Assembly (NCBI GenBank): GCA_963921795.1
Contig: OY997647.1
Span: forward strand, 54,174,503-54,238,502
DNA length: 64,000 bases
Reading direction: 5' to 3'
From: Nannobrachium achirus
Taxonomy: Eukaryota; Chordata; Actinopteri; Myctophiformes; Myctophidae
Shown here: piece by piece, positions 34,830-49,518 of the stretch
How the letters are laid out: every line of letters starts with the position of its first letter
Numbering within the stretch: the first letter of the stretch is position 1
Position numbers and translations under genes: made by a program
Notes under the pieces: model-generated
Database searches by the model: none
The model's input: the letters and a program-made list of their open reading frames with translations, nothing else
Told to the model about the DNA's origin: nothing

Positions 34830-37800
34830 CCATGTCAAATTAATGTTGGGGGATCCCAATATGACAGTAAAAAAAAAGAGTCTTGTGACCATATTCTAAA
34901 AATATTAGATGTATTTGCAAAATGTGCTGAAAGCAGCGGTTGTCTCACTTGCCTGACAACTAACTAGCTAGGACCCACTGCCACTAGAAGCACCTACTGT
35001 GACGTGTAGCATATAGAAACGTGCATGAGATAAGATAGTGTGTGACTGCATCAAAATGTCATCTATGTTTTTATGTTGTTTTAGGCATAGTTAAAGTTTA
35101 TTCACGCTTCTAAAAACGTACAGTAGGTTTTCATTTCACGAAATGCAATGGTGAATCTTACAGGTTTTTAGTATGCACAGTATACTGTACTGTAGATAGT
35201 GTACTGTAGACAAATTTGATATAGTTGATGTTTGATGTTAATGTATTTTCTAGGATATCATATTTTGTTATGTATTACTGAAGTGTTTTGGCATTTAGAA
35301 AACACTCTTACTTCAGTTCAGATAAACAAGGTTATACATAAAGATGCATATCCATAGCTATGACCATAGGTAAACCATGATCCTATCATTATCAGTAACA
35401 GTAAAATGACAAAAACAAATATCCAAACTATACATTGAAAAACCATACTTTCCCATCACCTATGCAAAAGAAAAAAGAAAAAGCTTTCAGTTATTTACAC
35501 AGTCAATTGATATTAAAAGGTTGTTGAGCAAAAGTCTGTTGGACACTTTATTATTAGAACATATTGTGTATTTTGTCTTCACATGAATGCAAGAGTTTTT
35601 TTTTATGTTTTGTGTGTTATGTTTTGTGTGCTACTCCCAATGTGCAGTGACAATGCTGATGATTTCTGTTGGTGGTGTATATTTGTGCTGAATATACACT
35701 AGTTGATTAGGTATTATGCAGGCCTGTAGATGTTGCATAGTTGTGTTGTATACTTGGTCCTCTACACTTTATGATTGTCCCAATATGGGAAGAGATAAAG
35801 AAAGTTTCCCGTGAAACTAAGCCAAAAACCATACTACGATCTCCTTTTAGTTGTCCTTGTACCAGTGAATTAACTGTACTGTTATGAAACTGCACCCATT
35901 CGTATATGCAATCTTCTAATAAAGCTTTCAGTCATTCAGTCAAACTATTATTCAAACTGGCTATATTATACCCTTATGTTACCAGATGTCTTATAGGATT
36001 AACGATTGTTGTTGAAACGGTACTAGTCTATTGACCACATTGTTTGTAAAATATTGTGACTTTTTGGTTTCATGTTTTGCATTTTGTCATGTGTTTTGGC
36101 GTTGTTCTGCTGTAATGTGTACGGGTGTTGATGTTTTGTTGATGTTGTACTGGCTTTTGTAGTTATGTTGATGTGTATGACGGTGAGCTTTTTTAATTGT
36201 AGTGGGAAAACAAAATGTAGTGAGAGGAAAATAGACAAGTATAGTGTAAATGAATAGCTGATCCTCTATACCTGTCCGCTATACAGCCAGTGAAATACAA
36301 TAATGTCATAGATAAAACACTAAATAGTAAGCTTATGCATGGGCTTAAACGTTTTACTGTAAATGTACTACCGTACATGGTGTGAGGCTCATGGATGGTA
36401 CAGGCTAATTACAAACGTAGTTACCCTACAGAACACCCAGGAAATAAACAATAAGTTGTCTAATTATTACTATGGTCCCTATCATGTATTGAAAATATAT
36501 AAATAGGAAGAAAAAACAGAAAGAATCTACATCCCTCAGACATTGTTATTGTTGTCAAGTGACAGTAAAGAGTAAACTAATTGTGAGATTGTGGATCTGC
36601 TGTTTTCGTATAATTTCTGTAAGAGCGTGTGTAACACATTTTTTCTTTAAATACAGAACTACATAGTTTTTCAAAGCTTTCAAATCGTGTTGAAGGATGA
36701 AATGTGTGTGTGTTATAATATTACATTATAGAATTTTAAGAATAGCATGCAAGAATGAGGTTTTGGTGAACAATTTGTCACTGACATGGATATACTGTAT
36801 ATCATCTATTTTGACTAGTTTGAACCCCTGGATTTACAGGCCTGTCCCCTGACACGTAAATGCTTTGAGAGTCCACTAGTGATTATACGTACAAGCCTAA
36901 CATTACACATCACACTCCTATCAGTCACTCTTTGTGACTTGAATCATTTGGCTTTATTTGAGGGTTAAATAGACTCTGATTTTATGTAGTGTAGGAGCAC
37001 AAAACCCAACTAATGAGTATTGATAGTTATAACCACTGTAACTATGTTAAGGTTTGACTACGAAATTCATGTCAGACACCATGACATAGTTAGTTAAGGC
37101 TTGCTAATGTAAAAACAAATAATAACTAAATATTTACTGGTCTGTTAATATTATTTGCACTATAACCTTTTAAAACTCTGTGTATACTAATTGCTACCAA
37201 ACGTTTTTTTTTTATTTAAATGGTATTTATTTATCTCGAGACCCAATCGATAAATTATATGTTTGTCCCCAAACGATCAAAATAGCCTCAGTACAAGCCA
37301 TAATTGTACTGTAGATCTGTCCGCGTCTATCCCACTGCGACATCTTACTCTCTCTCTCTACGACGTCTCGTTCTGTCAGCAGGTAGATCGGCTGTTTTTC
37401 ATTACTTATTTACTCTTTTATTTTCATGTATGGAATTTCACACATTTGGCTAGGTAATAGGTTTCTATAACTATATCCATGTGTGCATACTGGAAAACAA
37501 TATATACTGCATTGTCCACTAAAAGTGCATGCCCTGATTCTACACACCCTGTGTTGTGGTCACTGTAGGCCTATCATTGTTTTACACCACCCCCCTGATG
37601 TGTGACCATTCTTCTAATGGCTTGGACCTACTGTATAGTTAGCCTAACCCATGCTGGGGGACAGGACCATAGTTAGGTAATGTGATCCATCCTCTCTCCT
37701 TGTTGACAACATCAAACATGTTGCAGCATGTCCATCCAGCCATATCCACTGTCCCCCAGTACATACAGAATGAGACTAAAGTCATACATAAGAGCCACAA

Positions 37801-38390
37801 TCTCCCCCCAACACGGTGACCCTCCATTCACCAATGTGTACACAAACTTTTATGACAGAGATGTCACAATGCTATTAATCCAAAATCATCATCTCCCCAT
37901 CCTACAAGGAATAGAACCCTAGGCTGATCTGTAAACCGCCCTCACCCTACAGCTCACCATCCACCCCCCCTCACCCCACTACGGAATCCTATGCTCAATA
38001 AAATCACTCCCAACTCTTGCTGTGACATAACCTCACAGACCACTCTCACCCTACAGTTCAATATCCACCCAACCCTACGGGATCCTGTGCCTATCTTTGT
38101 TTTAAATAAGATCCACGGCCCTTTTGCCTGTGGTCACGACCCCCTGATAGAAAGATCTATTCAATGCAATGTCACCTGTTGTTCTAGCTGCATTGAAACT
38201 AATGTACAGTATCCCATCACACTCCAAAAGCCATCTCATCTCCCATCCCACAAGGCTGCCCTCTCTCCATTCACTAATTACAGTCACGCTAAAGCCATCC
38301 TTTAGAAAAACAATAAAACCCCCACTGTCTTTAAGAATGAACACCAAACAATACACCCCAACATGAGCCCTTTATTCACTTTTGAAACAC

Positions 38391-38431
<41 letters not shown>

Positions 38432-38493
38432 CACACACACACACACGCACGCACGCACGCACGCACGCACGCACATGCACACACATGCACGCG
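38391..38493. repeat. (CA)n/(CACG)n microsatellite inside right TIR
   Basis: Shorter counterpart of 23717-23911. Confidence 0.9.
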
Positions 38494-38549
38494 CCCCTAC
38501 TGTGACGTCACCAACTGCCCTCCCCGACCTAACTGCCCCTTATCCTACT

Positions 38550-38555
38550 CGGGTC
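38550..38555. repeat. 6-bp target-site duplication, right copy
   Basis: CGGGTC, identical to 23657-23662. Confidence 0.85.
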
Positions 38556-40802
38556 TATGGGCTGGAGCCAGGCAAGCCCGTTTCGTATTTATTTTTGGAC
38601 CAGGTTAGATTTTTTCAGATTTTCCGATTTTCGAAACTTAATGTAACAACACCTGAACAGGCTGGTCAGGCAAGCTGGCTGAAGGTGCGTATTATGGAAA
38701 AAACACTCAAACCACCTTCACCTAGAGATTGTGGGAAGGATTAAGATAGATACATCCTCCCTGTGGGGACAACCAATAGACTTAGTCCTTTGTGTGCCGC
38801 TAGCTATGAAGATGTAACAAGGCTCAGCTTGTTCCATAGACTAATGGAAAACAGTTCAGCACAGTACGGATACTATTAGACCTGCTTACAGTGCGTTCTG
38901 TTGTATTTTCTGTCTTGCACTAAGCACTGCTAATGGTAGTGATGCATATCAGTATTATATATTCTTTCAATTATTGATGATGTTGTTGCCTTGGATTGTG
39001 ATGTCTTTCTGTCATGCTGTATCTGCAGCACTTTTTCTTGCCCTGTCTGTATCTTAACTTTGTGGTGACTGAATTTACCTCATGGGATCAATAAAGGTCT
39101 TATTTTATCTCTTATCTTATTAACATCTTATTAACACTTATGGACACTATTTGTATCAGGAGGCAAGAAAATATCTCAAATATTGGTAAGACAAAGGACC
39201 AAATATACAATTAGTAGCTTCAAGACATTTATTTATCACTCAAACAAGTGTGTGCAGAGTGAAAAGTTGGTGTGACAGCTAGTTGGAAAATGCACTCGCC
39301 AGAGAGTGCTGTTCTAAGCCTATCATTTGTATTTCATGCTGCTGCCACAGCCCCCACATACAGTATACTGTCATTTATGTGCTTTGTATTTTCTGTGTTG
39401 AACCTAAGCAGTTCTTTTTGCACTTTTGAACCTCTGCTTTTTCTTTACGGTTTTGAAACTCTGCTGTTGCTTTACCGTTTTGAACTTCGGCTGTTTCTTC
39501 ATCGTTCTGAAATAGCTGTTTCTTGAAATGAAGGTTCACTTGTTGCTTATACAGTACAGTGTTGCAATATCTTGTGTTCCCTATTCAGGAGTAGCATGCA
39601 TTGAATTGGACACTTCATTAACATCCAAAAACCTTGCTTAAATTATGACCCTCCTGTTCATAAAACAATTTAAAAGTTCTGAATATATGAATAATAAATC
39701 AAGTACTTCTCCCAGATAAGCACATGAATACAAATTATTGTAGCACACTAGCTGGAAGTGCCATCATTCGATTTAATTCGAGTCAATGGATCAATGGATC
39801 TGTTTGGTGCAATCACAGTCAGTGATTCAGCTCTTCGACCATGACATAGTGTCTTGTCTGTGAACTTTTGTTGTAGTGATTTGTTACTATAATAAAAATG
39901 TGGATAACTCCAACAGGTAGTGTCATTGTAAAGCGCTATCCAAAAGGACTAGACATGTGGAATGTGCTCACTGCTCATGTAGCTAGGTTCAAGGTTCGAG
40001 GCTTCATTATTGTTACATCCTATATGGGTACATAAGAGTACAATATACTATATAGAATATAAAGAAATTGTGAAAATGATGAAATATTAGAACACAATAT
40101 TGACTTTCTCATCAATTAATATTCACATTTAGATATTCTGTTCAATTGATTGATTGATATTGTTGTGACCTTTGCCAGTGTCCTTGGCATTGTTCAACAC
40201 AGGCTGCACAACACAGCACAAAGGTGAAGGATCTGAGTGTGCAACCCGGATCATACAGTATTGTATGCTAACATTTAGTACACTAGACTGTAGCTAAGGC
40301 TGTGCGTTCCTTCAAGATGGGTTTGAATGACAGGGCAGCACAGAAAACAAAATTATTATTATTATTATTTTTTTCAAACAAACTCTCTGAAACAGACTTG
40401 ATTAGAGAGGTCTTCAAGTGTCATATGCATTATTTGAATAGTGCCAGGCGAGTGAACTCAGGTTTCCATGTTAAATGCATGCATTTGCAAGTGTTTTGTT
40501 TTTTTAGGGATATACCGGTAGGCCTTCTTCAGGGTTGTGGGGATTAGAGGCTGGTTCACAGAGACTATGTTCCATTGTATAACAGGACATCTGCATAGCT
40601 AGGCATCGTTGATTTTAGATGGAGCAATACGATCTATGAAACTGAAATATCAACTTCGGGGTTAATCAGCTTTGAAAGTGAACATTCAGTTGCCATTGGC
40701 GCAGCAAAAAAGAGCAAATGAATTGGTTGCACTATAAAAATGTATGCTTGACTGCTGGCATTTGTTATTGGCCTATAAATAATACATTGTGTTCTCAAGT
40801 GT
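38556..40802. other. Host DNA right of the large element, no gene
   Basis: 39066-39110 has a poly(A)-like GGGATCAATAAAGG followed by TTATCT repeats, like the tail of an old retroelement or transcript. A degenerate TTTTGAA/CTGCTTTTTC tandem repeat lies at 39425-39520. No protein domain recognised. Confidence 0.3.
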
Positions 40803-40836
40803 GAGTGTGTGTGTGTGTGTGTGGGGGGGGGGGGGC
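40803..40836. repeat. (TG)n plus poly-G
   Basis: Short TG run followed by 13 G. Confidence 0.85.
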
Positions 40837-41419
40837 TAAATCACTGGAGGTCTTTTTGGTACACTGCAGTGCAGAGACATGGCAGACTGTCGCAGACAAG
40901 GTATACAGCCTGTGTCATGAGTCTGCACTAGCTGTCACACTGACTTTAGGAATCCATGTACAAGACATGCATCATCAATAAGCATAAGGAGGAAATACAC
41001 AGATTTGCTACAGTATGTGTGGCTGCTGGCCTGGGTGAGGCCTAGGGTATTATTATGGGCATACTGTACTGTATTATAGGAATGAAATGATTAATCGAGT
41101 GACAGGAAACAAATACTTATTTAGTAGTAATAATAATAATAACTAGAAGCAGGTCTCCACCAGGTCAGGAAAGTTATTGTGGCCTCCTGGTGGCGCTATA
41201 ATATGCCAATGTGAAAAGGGTGCCATGTCTTCTTTGGCCTTTCACTGCAATCGGACTGTGTTCATGACTTGAGGCATTTTGTTCAAAAGGGAGAACAACC
41301 CCAGCCTGCTGTCATGTACAGGTACGTCATAATATTTACATGGATGATGGTTTCTCACCATATAGGGATATATTAGACAAAAATCATTCAGCATCTGGTC
41401 ACCTACACTAAACAGCTTT

Positions 41420-41423
41420 TGTG

Positions 41424-41463
<40 letters not shown>

Positions 41464-41495
41464 TGTGTGCACCTGTGCGTGCGACGTGCGTGCTT
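41420..41495. repeat. (GTGC)n microsatellite
   Basis: About 12 GTGC/GTGT units. Overlapping Val-Arg-Ala-Cys frames are artefacts. Confidence 0.9.
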
Positions 41496-41969
41496 GTTTG
41501 TGTGTGCATAACTGAGCCTGGTCTGGGGGCATACTGTACATACAGCATAGGACTGTTCGATAGGATTACAAGGAAATTGGATTTTCTATTTCTCCAAGCT
41601 CTCCCTTATAAGAAATGCATGACTAAGAAAATGTTTTTTTTTTAAGAATCGATCACCAAAAAAACTGCTCGTTCAGACTCAGAGCCGTTGTTGATTTTCA
41701 ACAAAAGATGCGAGTTTTGTGCTGCAGATGAGCCAACATGCTTTGCATATAGAGTGTATCTATTTTTATATCTACAGAACATTACTGCGCAATGTGGGAA
41801 ATGCTTGGAAAAATAACCTTTGCTGTGATAAAACAGTGAGAAATGTTTGGGCTTGGTGCCAGCATGCAAGCTGATTTGTATCTGATTTTGTACTTAAACT
41901 CTGTATACTTAGTTGACCAGGGTCTGCCATAGGTCCACTAGTTTATTCCTCTCAGGCAAAACTCTTTTA

Positions 41970-42014
41970 CCGAAAATAGTCGATCTACAAGCTCACTGCA
42001 GATCTGCTAGTTTC
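41970..42014. repeat. Short palindromic hairpin module
   Basis: CGAAAATAGTCGATCTACAA arm, minimal loop, GCAGATCTGCTAGTTTC arm. It stands outside any MITE I can delimit. Confidence 0.7.
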
Positions 42015-42639
42015 AAATGTTCAGACTAGTGACGCTATGTGGTTCAAGCCTCTTAGAGAAATTACTAGAGAATCAACCCCTCCTCTTATCTTGGATATGA
42101 TAAATGATTGATTATAGTCATTAGTCAGATAGAATACCAAGCTCGTCTCTGCATTCACCACTAATTGTATGCTGTGAGGCTGAGAGCTCGCTCTGATCTG
42201 ACTATGATAATTATGCAACTCATTCGTTTTCACCACTAAGGGCCCTAAAAACTCACCGGCCACGTCCCAATGACCTGATGTTACTGCTAATCTGCTCTTT
42301 AAAGCCACCTCTCTCTCATTACACCATTCAGTTATTATCCTCTCTCCAACACACAATCAGTTGTAGGAGGGCAGGTCTCCTTTGGGAGTCGGTGTTGCAA
42401 AATTGAGTGCACAAGTACTGTGTTCACTTAGATAATCTATTCTTTTGAGTAATCCTCGTTTGGATGACTCACTACCTGAGAGCTTCTCTCTGTAGAAGAT
42501 CTAGAATGATCTATTCTCTCCAAGTAGCATAGCACATCACTAAAAGGATTCTCCACCTTTTTCATTTCAAGGACCCCAGTGTGTGTCAGTAGTGTGTCTT
42601 CAGTGTGCTACTCTGACGTCATACTACTGACATCACAGA
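42015..42639. other. No recognisable gene
   Basis: A hAT-like scrap (CCACCTTTTTCATTTCAAGGACCCC) lies at 42553. Otherwise nothing. Confidence 0.35.
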
Positions 42640-42755
42640 CTGACCTGGACACGGAACACCATATATGGGCATAAAGATCTGCCCAACGGGCACTCCAACA
42701 TTCTGAGACTCCTACAGTCAATCCCTTAGATACTGTGCACACGTGCACTAGTTAT
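42640..42755. repeat. Inverted copy of the 22481-22660 repeat
   Basis: ACACCATATATGGGCATAAA, then CCAACGGGCACTCCAACAT and TGCACACGTGCA, mirror the block near 22.5 kb. Confidence 0.6.
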
Positions 42756-43380
42756 TATATTATTTTGCATTTATCTCTGGGACCACAATCTTCACTAGGA
42801 ACTAGTACTTATTCAACTCTGAGAGTATAGATGGAACAAAATAGACCATTCTGTAACACTCAGACCGATGATGTGAGTATGAATAAGCAGCATGCTTGAT
42901 ATAACAGTCGGATTTTGAAAGACAACCTAGGTCGTTCGATGGCAGTGAACGTGTTTTAATAGAAAAGATAATGTGTGATGAAATGAATTCATAAAAGTCC
43001 AATTTGCAACACAATTGTATATACAATATGTTGTGCGGGTCCCTGCTTCATTTATCTCAGCTTAGGGGTCCTTGACCGCTGACCATACCCCGGTTTAGAT
43101 AAGTAACACTTAAACATCTGCACTGTGGCGCTACAGTATACCTAATGGGGCTGTAGCCCAACAATATGATCCTATAGTTTCTGCTGCGGCTGCTCCACAT
43201 TGTTGCTGTAGCTAAGAATAGTCGTTTATTCACCTTCCCCGGCGAGGGAAGGGTTAAAAATCATTATGCCGCCAAAAGGGAGATTCCCTAGATTCCCTGT
43301 TTTCCCAAAGCCACCACCCTATTAGCGCAGCAGCATGAATGAAATGCAGTGCCATTTATTTTTGCTCTGCCGCTGCATGT
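42756..43380. other. No recognisable gene
   Basis: 43031-43090 carries a hAT MITE end scrap (GTCCCTGCTTCATTTATCTC...AGGGGTCCTTGACC). The rest is unannotated. Confidence 0.35.
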
Positions 43381-44033
<653 letters not shown>

Positions 44034-44049
44034 TATAGCACGAGTAAGG

Positions 44050-44295
44050 TTTGTAGACAGATACAGTATATCGTCGTTGTCGGGAAACCTTGTATGTCGA
44101 AAACCGTTAGTTTTGAATGTATCATTTTAAAAATGATTCAAAGTAGTGAAAATAGCTAGTGAAGATCTACAGTGTGCTTGTAGATCTGCTATTTTCACTA
44201 GTTTTGTGCGACAGTCTTGTGTGATGAAGCAGGACTTTACAAAAAAAATGTACACATTTGAAACTTGGTCGCCAACAGTGACGATATAGCACGAG
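44050..44295. mobile_element. MITE of the TATCGTC...CGGG family with hairpin core
   Basis: Left TATATCGTCGTTGTCGGGAA and right CGCCAACAGTGACGATATAG mirror each other. The central hairpin is at 44145-44200. A partial duplication TAGCACGAGTAAGGT flanks it (44037 and 44288). Confidence 0.75.
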
Positions 44296-44491
44296 TAAGG
44301 TATATAGACAGATGCACATACAGTATACAGATGTAAACATAGGGCAGGTGTACGGACATGTGGACAGTTGCTCTCTGCGTCTCTCCATCTTTTTCTCAAT
44401 CTCTCTCTGTCTGCCATTCCTTTCACCCTCTCCCTCTGATGCTTGATGCTCGCTTTCCTTCTTTATTCCTTTCTGCATTGCTACCCGGTCT

Positions 44492-44548
44492 TTCTCCCTC
44501 TCCCTCTCCCTCTCCCTCTCCCTCTCCCTCTCCCTCTCTCTCTCCCTC
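44492..44548. repeat. (CCTCTC)n microsatellite
   Basis: Hexamer CTCCCT repeated about nine times. Confidence 0.9.
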
Positions 44549-44593
44549 TCTGGGGACTGCCCATAAGTCCTACATCTCATTAGTCCTACTTTT

Positions 44594-44770
44594 GGTTAGG
44601 GTTAGGTTTTAGGGTTAGGTTTAGGCACAGTTTTACTGAGGTTAGGGTTATGGTTAGGTTTAGGTTTAGGCATAGTTTTACTGAGGTTAGGGTTAGGGTT
44701 TGGGTTAGGTTTAGGCACAGTTTTACTGAGGTTAGGGTTATGGTTAGGTTTAGGTTTAGGCATAGTTTTT
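44594..44770. repeat. Telomere-like GGTTAG tandem array with about 55-bp higher-order unit
   Basis: GGTTAGGGTTAGGTTT text alternates with GGCACAGTTTTACTGAGG or GGCATAGTTTTACTGAGG, giving about three repeats. The same sentence occurs singly at 60315-60355 and reversed at 9605-9645, so it is part of a dispersed element rather than a true telomere relic. Confidence 0.8.
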
Positions 44771-45254
44771 TTACCGGGTTAACATTCTGAGATGTCGGAC
44801 CAATGCCATGGCACCCCCTTTCCTTCTGTATTCCTTTCTGCATTGCTACCTCGTCTTTCTCCCTCCCTCACCCCCTCTCCCTCACCCCCTCTCCCTCTCC
44901 CTCTCTCATTGTGATGTCTGTCTCCCTCTGGCTGTCATCTCCAGGTGAGACAGGTGACTTTCAGTCCATTTGTCCACTGGCCGCCTCATCCCAGATGATG
45001 GATGGATAGACGAAAGGGGTGACAGCGATCGCCATGGAAACCCCCCTGCTCTGTCCTTTCCTCTTTTCATCTGCTGGATGATGTCTGTCACAAACCACAA
45101 CGTCTCACTCCGCTTCTCCTCGGCTATCCCTCTCTCTTCCTTCCCAATGTCTCTCTATCTGTCACTGTGAGGGACTCTTGTCTCTCACTCTCCATCTCCA
45201 TCCCCGACTCTTCGCCCCCGCCCCATCTCCCTCTCTCTGTCTGCTTATTTCTGA

Positions 45255-45440
45255 CCAGGGACGTGCAGAGAATGTTAGAGAGACAGGGGCTGACATTTTT
45301 AAAAACTGCCTTTTGGTGGAAATATCGAAAATAGCCGACCTCCAAGCTCACAACGTGTCGCGCTGTGATGCGTTGTGAGCTTGGAGGTCTGCTATTTTTG
45401 GTGCTTGATACCACACTGAACTTGGCTATTTTTGGTGCTT
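45255..45440. mobile_element. hAT-like end (CAGGGACGTGC) with hairpin
   Basis: Starts CAGGGACGTGCAGAGAATG like the MITE at 14886. The hairpin at 45326-45400 has arms GAAAATAGCCGACCTCCAAG and its complement. The base change in one arm (CCTCC) is mirrored in the other (GGAGG). TTTTTGGTGCTTGATACC is then duplicated. The right end is not found. Confidence 0.6.
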
Positions 45441-46189
45441 GATACCACACTGAACAAAGCATAATCAATTGAATACTGGAGATGTGACGTACAGAATGGA
45501 TTTCTACACAGAGAGGGCAATTCTTTCAACATAAGATGCTGCATTCAAGTTCAGGAAAGTTTGGACAAGGCTCTTGAATGCTGCATGCCTTCAGGTATGG
45601 CATGGAAAGAGGGCATTTGCGTTTCTTTCACCATAGTAATAAAATCGAACCTTGGTTCGAAGTGAAGCGGTGAATGTGTTCTAGAGCTATGAAATCTGTG
45701 TTCTAGATCTATACATTCGGTGTTCTAGATCTATACTTTCTATGTGCTTTAGTTCTATATTTTTAGAATCATTCAGAATGTGTTCTGAATGAATGAATGA
45801 TTTTGTCTGGAGAGCCAAATTGTCATGTGAATCTTGACCAATCCTCAATTCTTCATTCTGGACTGGACATGCACGGGACATGCACGGGACAGACAAAGCT
45901 ATACCTTGGAAGCGGTTTTCACCGCTTTCAAAAACTGCATTCATGGTCTGGAGAGGGCAATTTTTACAGACTGGTAAAAGGGCAGGGGCTCAAGCCCCCT
46001 TTGATGTGTACACGTGCCTGTTTCTGACTCTCTTCATGTGCCTCTCTCTCTCTCTCTCTCTCCCCCCCCCCCCTCGTATTGTGTGACCTGCTCTATACAG
46101 AAGATTGAAAGCCCTTGAATGTCCAGACCCCTGCAGTGAGCCCTCTGTGTGTAAGATCTGCATACACTTGATTGCTCAGCCTCTCGCTG
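45441..46189. other. No recognisable gene
   Basis: Has a repeated TGTTCTAGATCTATA phrase (45680-45760), a (GAAT)n stretch near 45785, and TC/C tracts at 46042-46075. No coding evidence. Confidence 0.35.
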
Positions 46190-46312
<123 letters not shown>

Positions 46313-46462
46313 GCTACTTAATAAATTGTGTTCAGCCAATGGCCTGCTGTGCCCCAAGGGTCAGCTGTGCGGAGCAGAGAGGCATTAATCATTCCTTGGG
46401 AGTGTGTGTAAGCAAACACTGGCTCAACATCAGCAGCCAGAGCATCGTCGGTCCCCAGGTCT

Positions 46463-47969
<1,507 letters not shown>

Positions 47970-49034
47970 GACAATATACGATATTATCGTTTATCGTGAT
48001 AAAAAACACTCACAATAATCATATTGTGGAGATTTAATTTATCGTGATATCATCCTCTGTCATACACTGGGATCAATTCACCTTTTATTTGCCGAGCTGC
48101 ATATCCAGTACTATTTAAACCCTCTATAATTGGTAAAAGGTACATAATATATGTACTTGATACAGTAGTTTTTCACTCTCTACCAAATCTCTTTGCCAAA
48201 AAATAGACGATCTACAAGCTCACAATGCTTCGTGCTGCGAGCTTGTAGATCTGCATGATTACTGCATGATTGATCTGTCGCAAAGCCCTCTCCCTAACTG
48301 TGAGGATTGGACGACAGCGTAGCAAAACACTTCCACCCAAAGTTGGCTCCCATAACCCGCTAAAAAGCCCGTACCTTGGCCCCCCATCGACCGGGAGAGA
48401 CGGGGCCAGCACCCAGGGGGTACCCAGGGGCCCAGCCACCGCCAGGGCTCCCCACGGACCCCCTGGGAAAAAAATATGGGAAAATAGTCAAAAGTAGCCG
48501 ATCATAAATGTGACCCGATTAGGGAGTCTTACTGGTATATATAGGCAAATTAATATCAAAAACATTTATATTACATTATTACGGCCATGGTGAAACGTCG
48601 CTGCTGGGGGACCTGCTACAGTGATTATAGCTACCCAGAACATTTGAAGGGAGCATTTTTCAAATCATTTTCCGAAACCAAAATCTGCCTTAGACTGCAG
48701 CCTGTCGATTGTAGGTATAAATTATCGATACATTTGTTGTTTTTGGGTCAGTTTTAAGTGCACTGCAATTAAGCAATGACATTGTTTTTTCCAGCGGGTA
48801 AATGCACAGGAAGAAAAATTAAGTGAATCTTTAAAATATAGCAGATCCACAAGTCTAGGTATGCAGGTCGCCGGTTCGATTCCCGATCCGGACGACCTTT
48901 GCCACATGTCATTCCCCATCTCTCTCCCCATTTCCTGTCTGTCTACTATCCTAACAAATAAAGGCATAAAAAGCCCAAAAAACTAATCTTAAAAAAAAAG
49001 AAAGTCAGGTCTGAGATTTATCACCCAGCCCTAC
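47970..49034. mobile_element. Composite MITE (GTAGGGATGGG ends) with nested insertions
   Basis: Left end GTAGGGATGGGACAATATAC, right end GATTTATCACCCAGCCCTAC: an imperfect terminal repeat of a common teleost GGGxTGGGxxATA element. Nested inside are a hairpin module (48194-48254), a copy of the CGATTAGGGAGTCTTACTGG block (48516) and a SINE (48857-48995). Confidence 0.55.
48857..48995 (+). mobile_element. 5'-truncated tRNA-derived SINE
   Basis: Retains the B-box region GCCGGTTCGATTCCCGATCC, the teleost SINE body CCACATGTCATTCCCCATCTC and the 3' end AAATAAAGGCATAAAAAGCC followed by A-rich sequence. The A-box half is missing. Confidence 0.8.
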
Positions 49035-49518
49035 TTTAATGTTGAGTTACATGTTGTATGACATCATTTTTGTAGCTGCAAGGAATAATTATGGCAATTA
49101 TAATTTGATAATTGATTTGCAGTATCTCATAAGCTACAGTGCGTTACTGCATCCCCATTATTCAGTTGCCTGCAAATGTATAAATAGGCTACTTTTTCCA
49201 GAATTATGTTTAATACCAGCGTTAGTCCAGAAACCCCCACATTTACATAAATCAAAACATCTATTTTCAATAAAGTAGTAAATGAGGATCTCCCTCAATT
49301 GATCTTTTCGAGAAATTAAATAAAGGTTGAATGAATGCAAATCTTTTGTATTGCTAAATGCTCATGATGTCCCCGAACATGCCATGACAAGGCAAATGTT
49401 TTCTTTGGATATTAATGTTATCACCACCGGCACCACCAAGATGGTTACTTTGTCAACTATCATTATTCTGATATTGCTACCATGCTGTTATGTAAAAATG
49501 TTCATATTCTGTTCACAC
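49035..49518. other. No recognisable gene
   Basis: AT-rich with short frames; no domain found. Confidence 0.35.

Larger units (their letters stand above)
23663..38549. mobile_element. Polinton/Maverick-like large DNA transposon, non-autonomous
   Basis: Seen: a 14.9-kb unit with 5'-AGTAGG and CCTACT-3' ends, TIRs of about 4.3 kb and a perfect 6-bp TSD. Known: Polintons (Mavericks; related to adintoviruses) make 6-bp TSDs, have AG-starting TIRs and are 15-25 kb. Not found in any frame: protein-primed DNA polymerase B, retroviral-type integrase, cysteine protease, FtsK/A32-like ATPase or capsid proteins. The core instead carries accessory-like genes, including a four-CARD protein. I infer a non-autonomous or degenerated derivative, or a new lineage that borrows enzymes from an autonomous relative. 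Alternatives with a 6-bp TSD (IS3EU, Dada) are less likely given size, TIR length and AG ends. Confidence 0.75.
34196..38549. repeat. Right terminal inverted repeat of the large element
   Basis: About 4354 bp, mirror of 23663-27998. Mirror coordinates sum to about 62200 in the inner part and about 62212 at the tips, so only small indels accumulated overall. The outer kilobase (37.6-38.5 kb) is clearly more diverged, including extra sequence near 37930-38090 with duplicated CTCACCCTACAG text. Confidence 0.9.

Noticed and set aside
23663-38549. Teratorn/piggyBac-type or Helitron origin of the large element
   Set aside because: The TSD is 6 bp rather than TTAA or none, and the ends are AG...CT with long inverted repeats.
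44594-44770. Ancient telomere fusion or interstitial telomere
   Set aside because: The same spacer-containing sequence occurs at other loci in the window, so a dispersed repeat explains it better.
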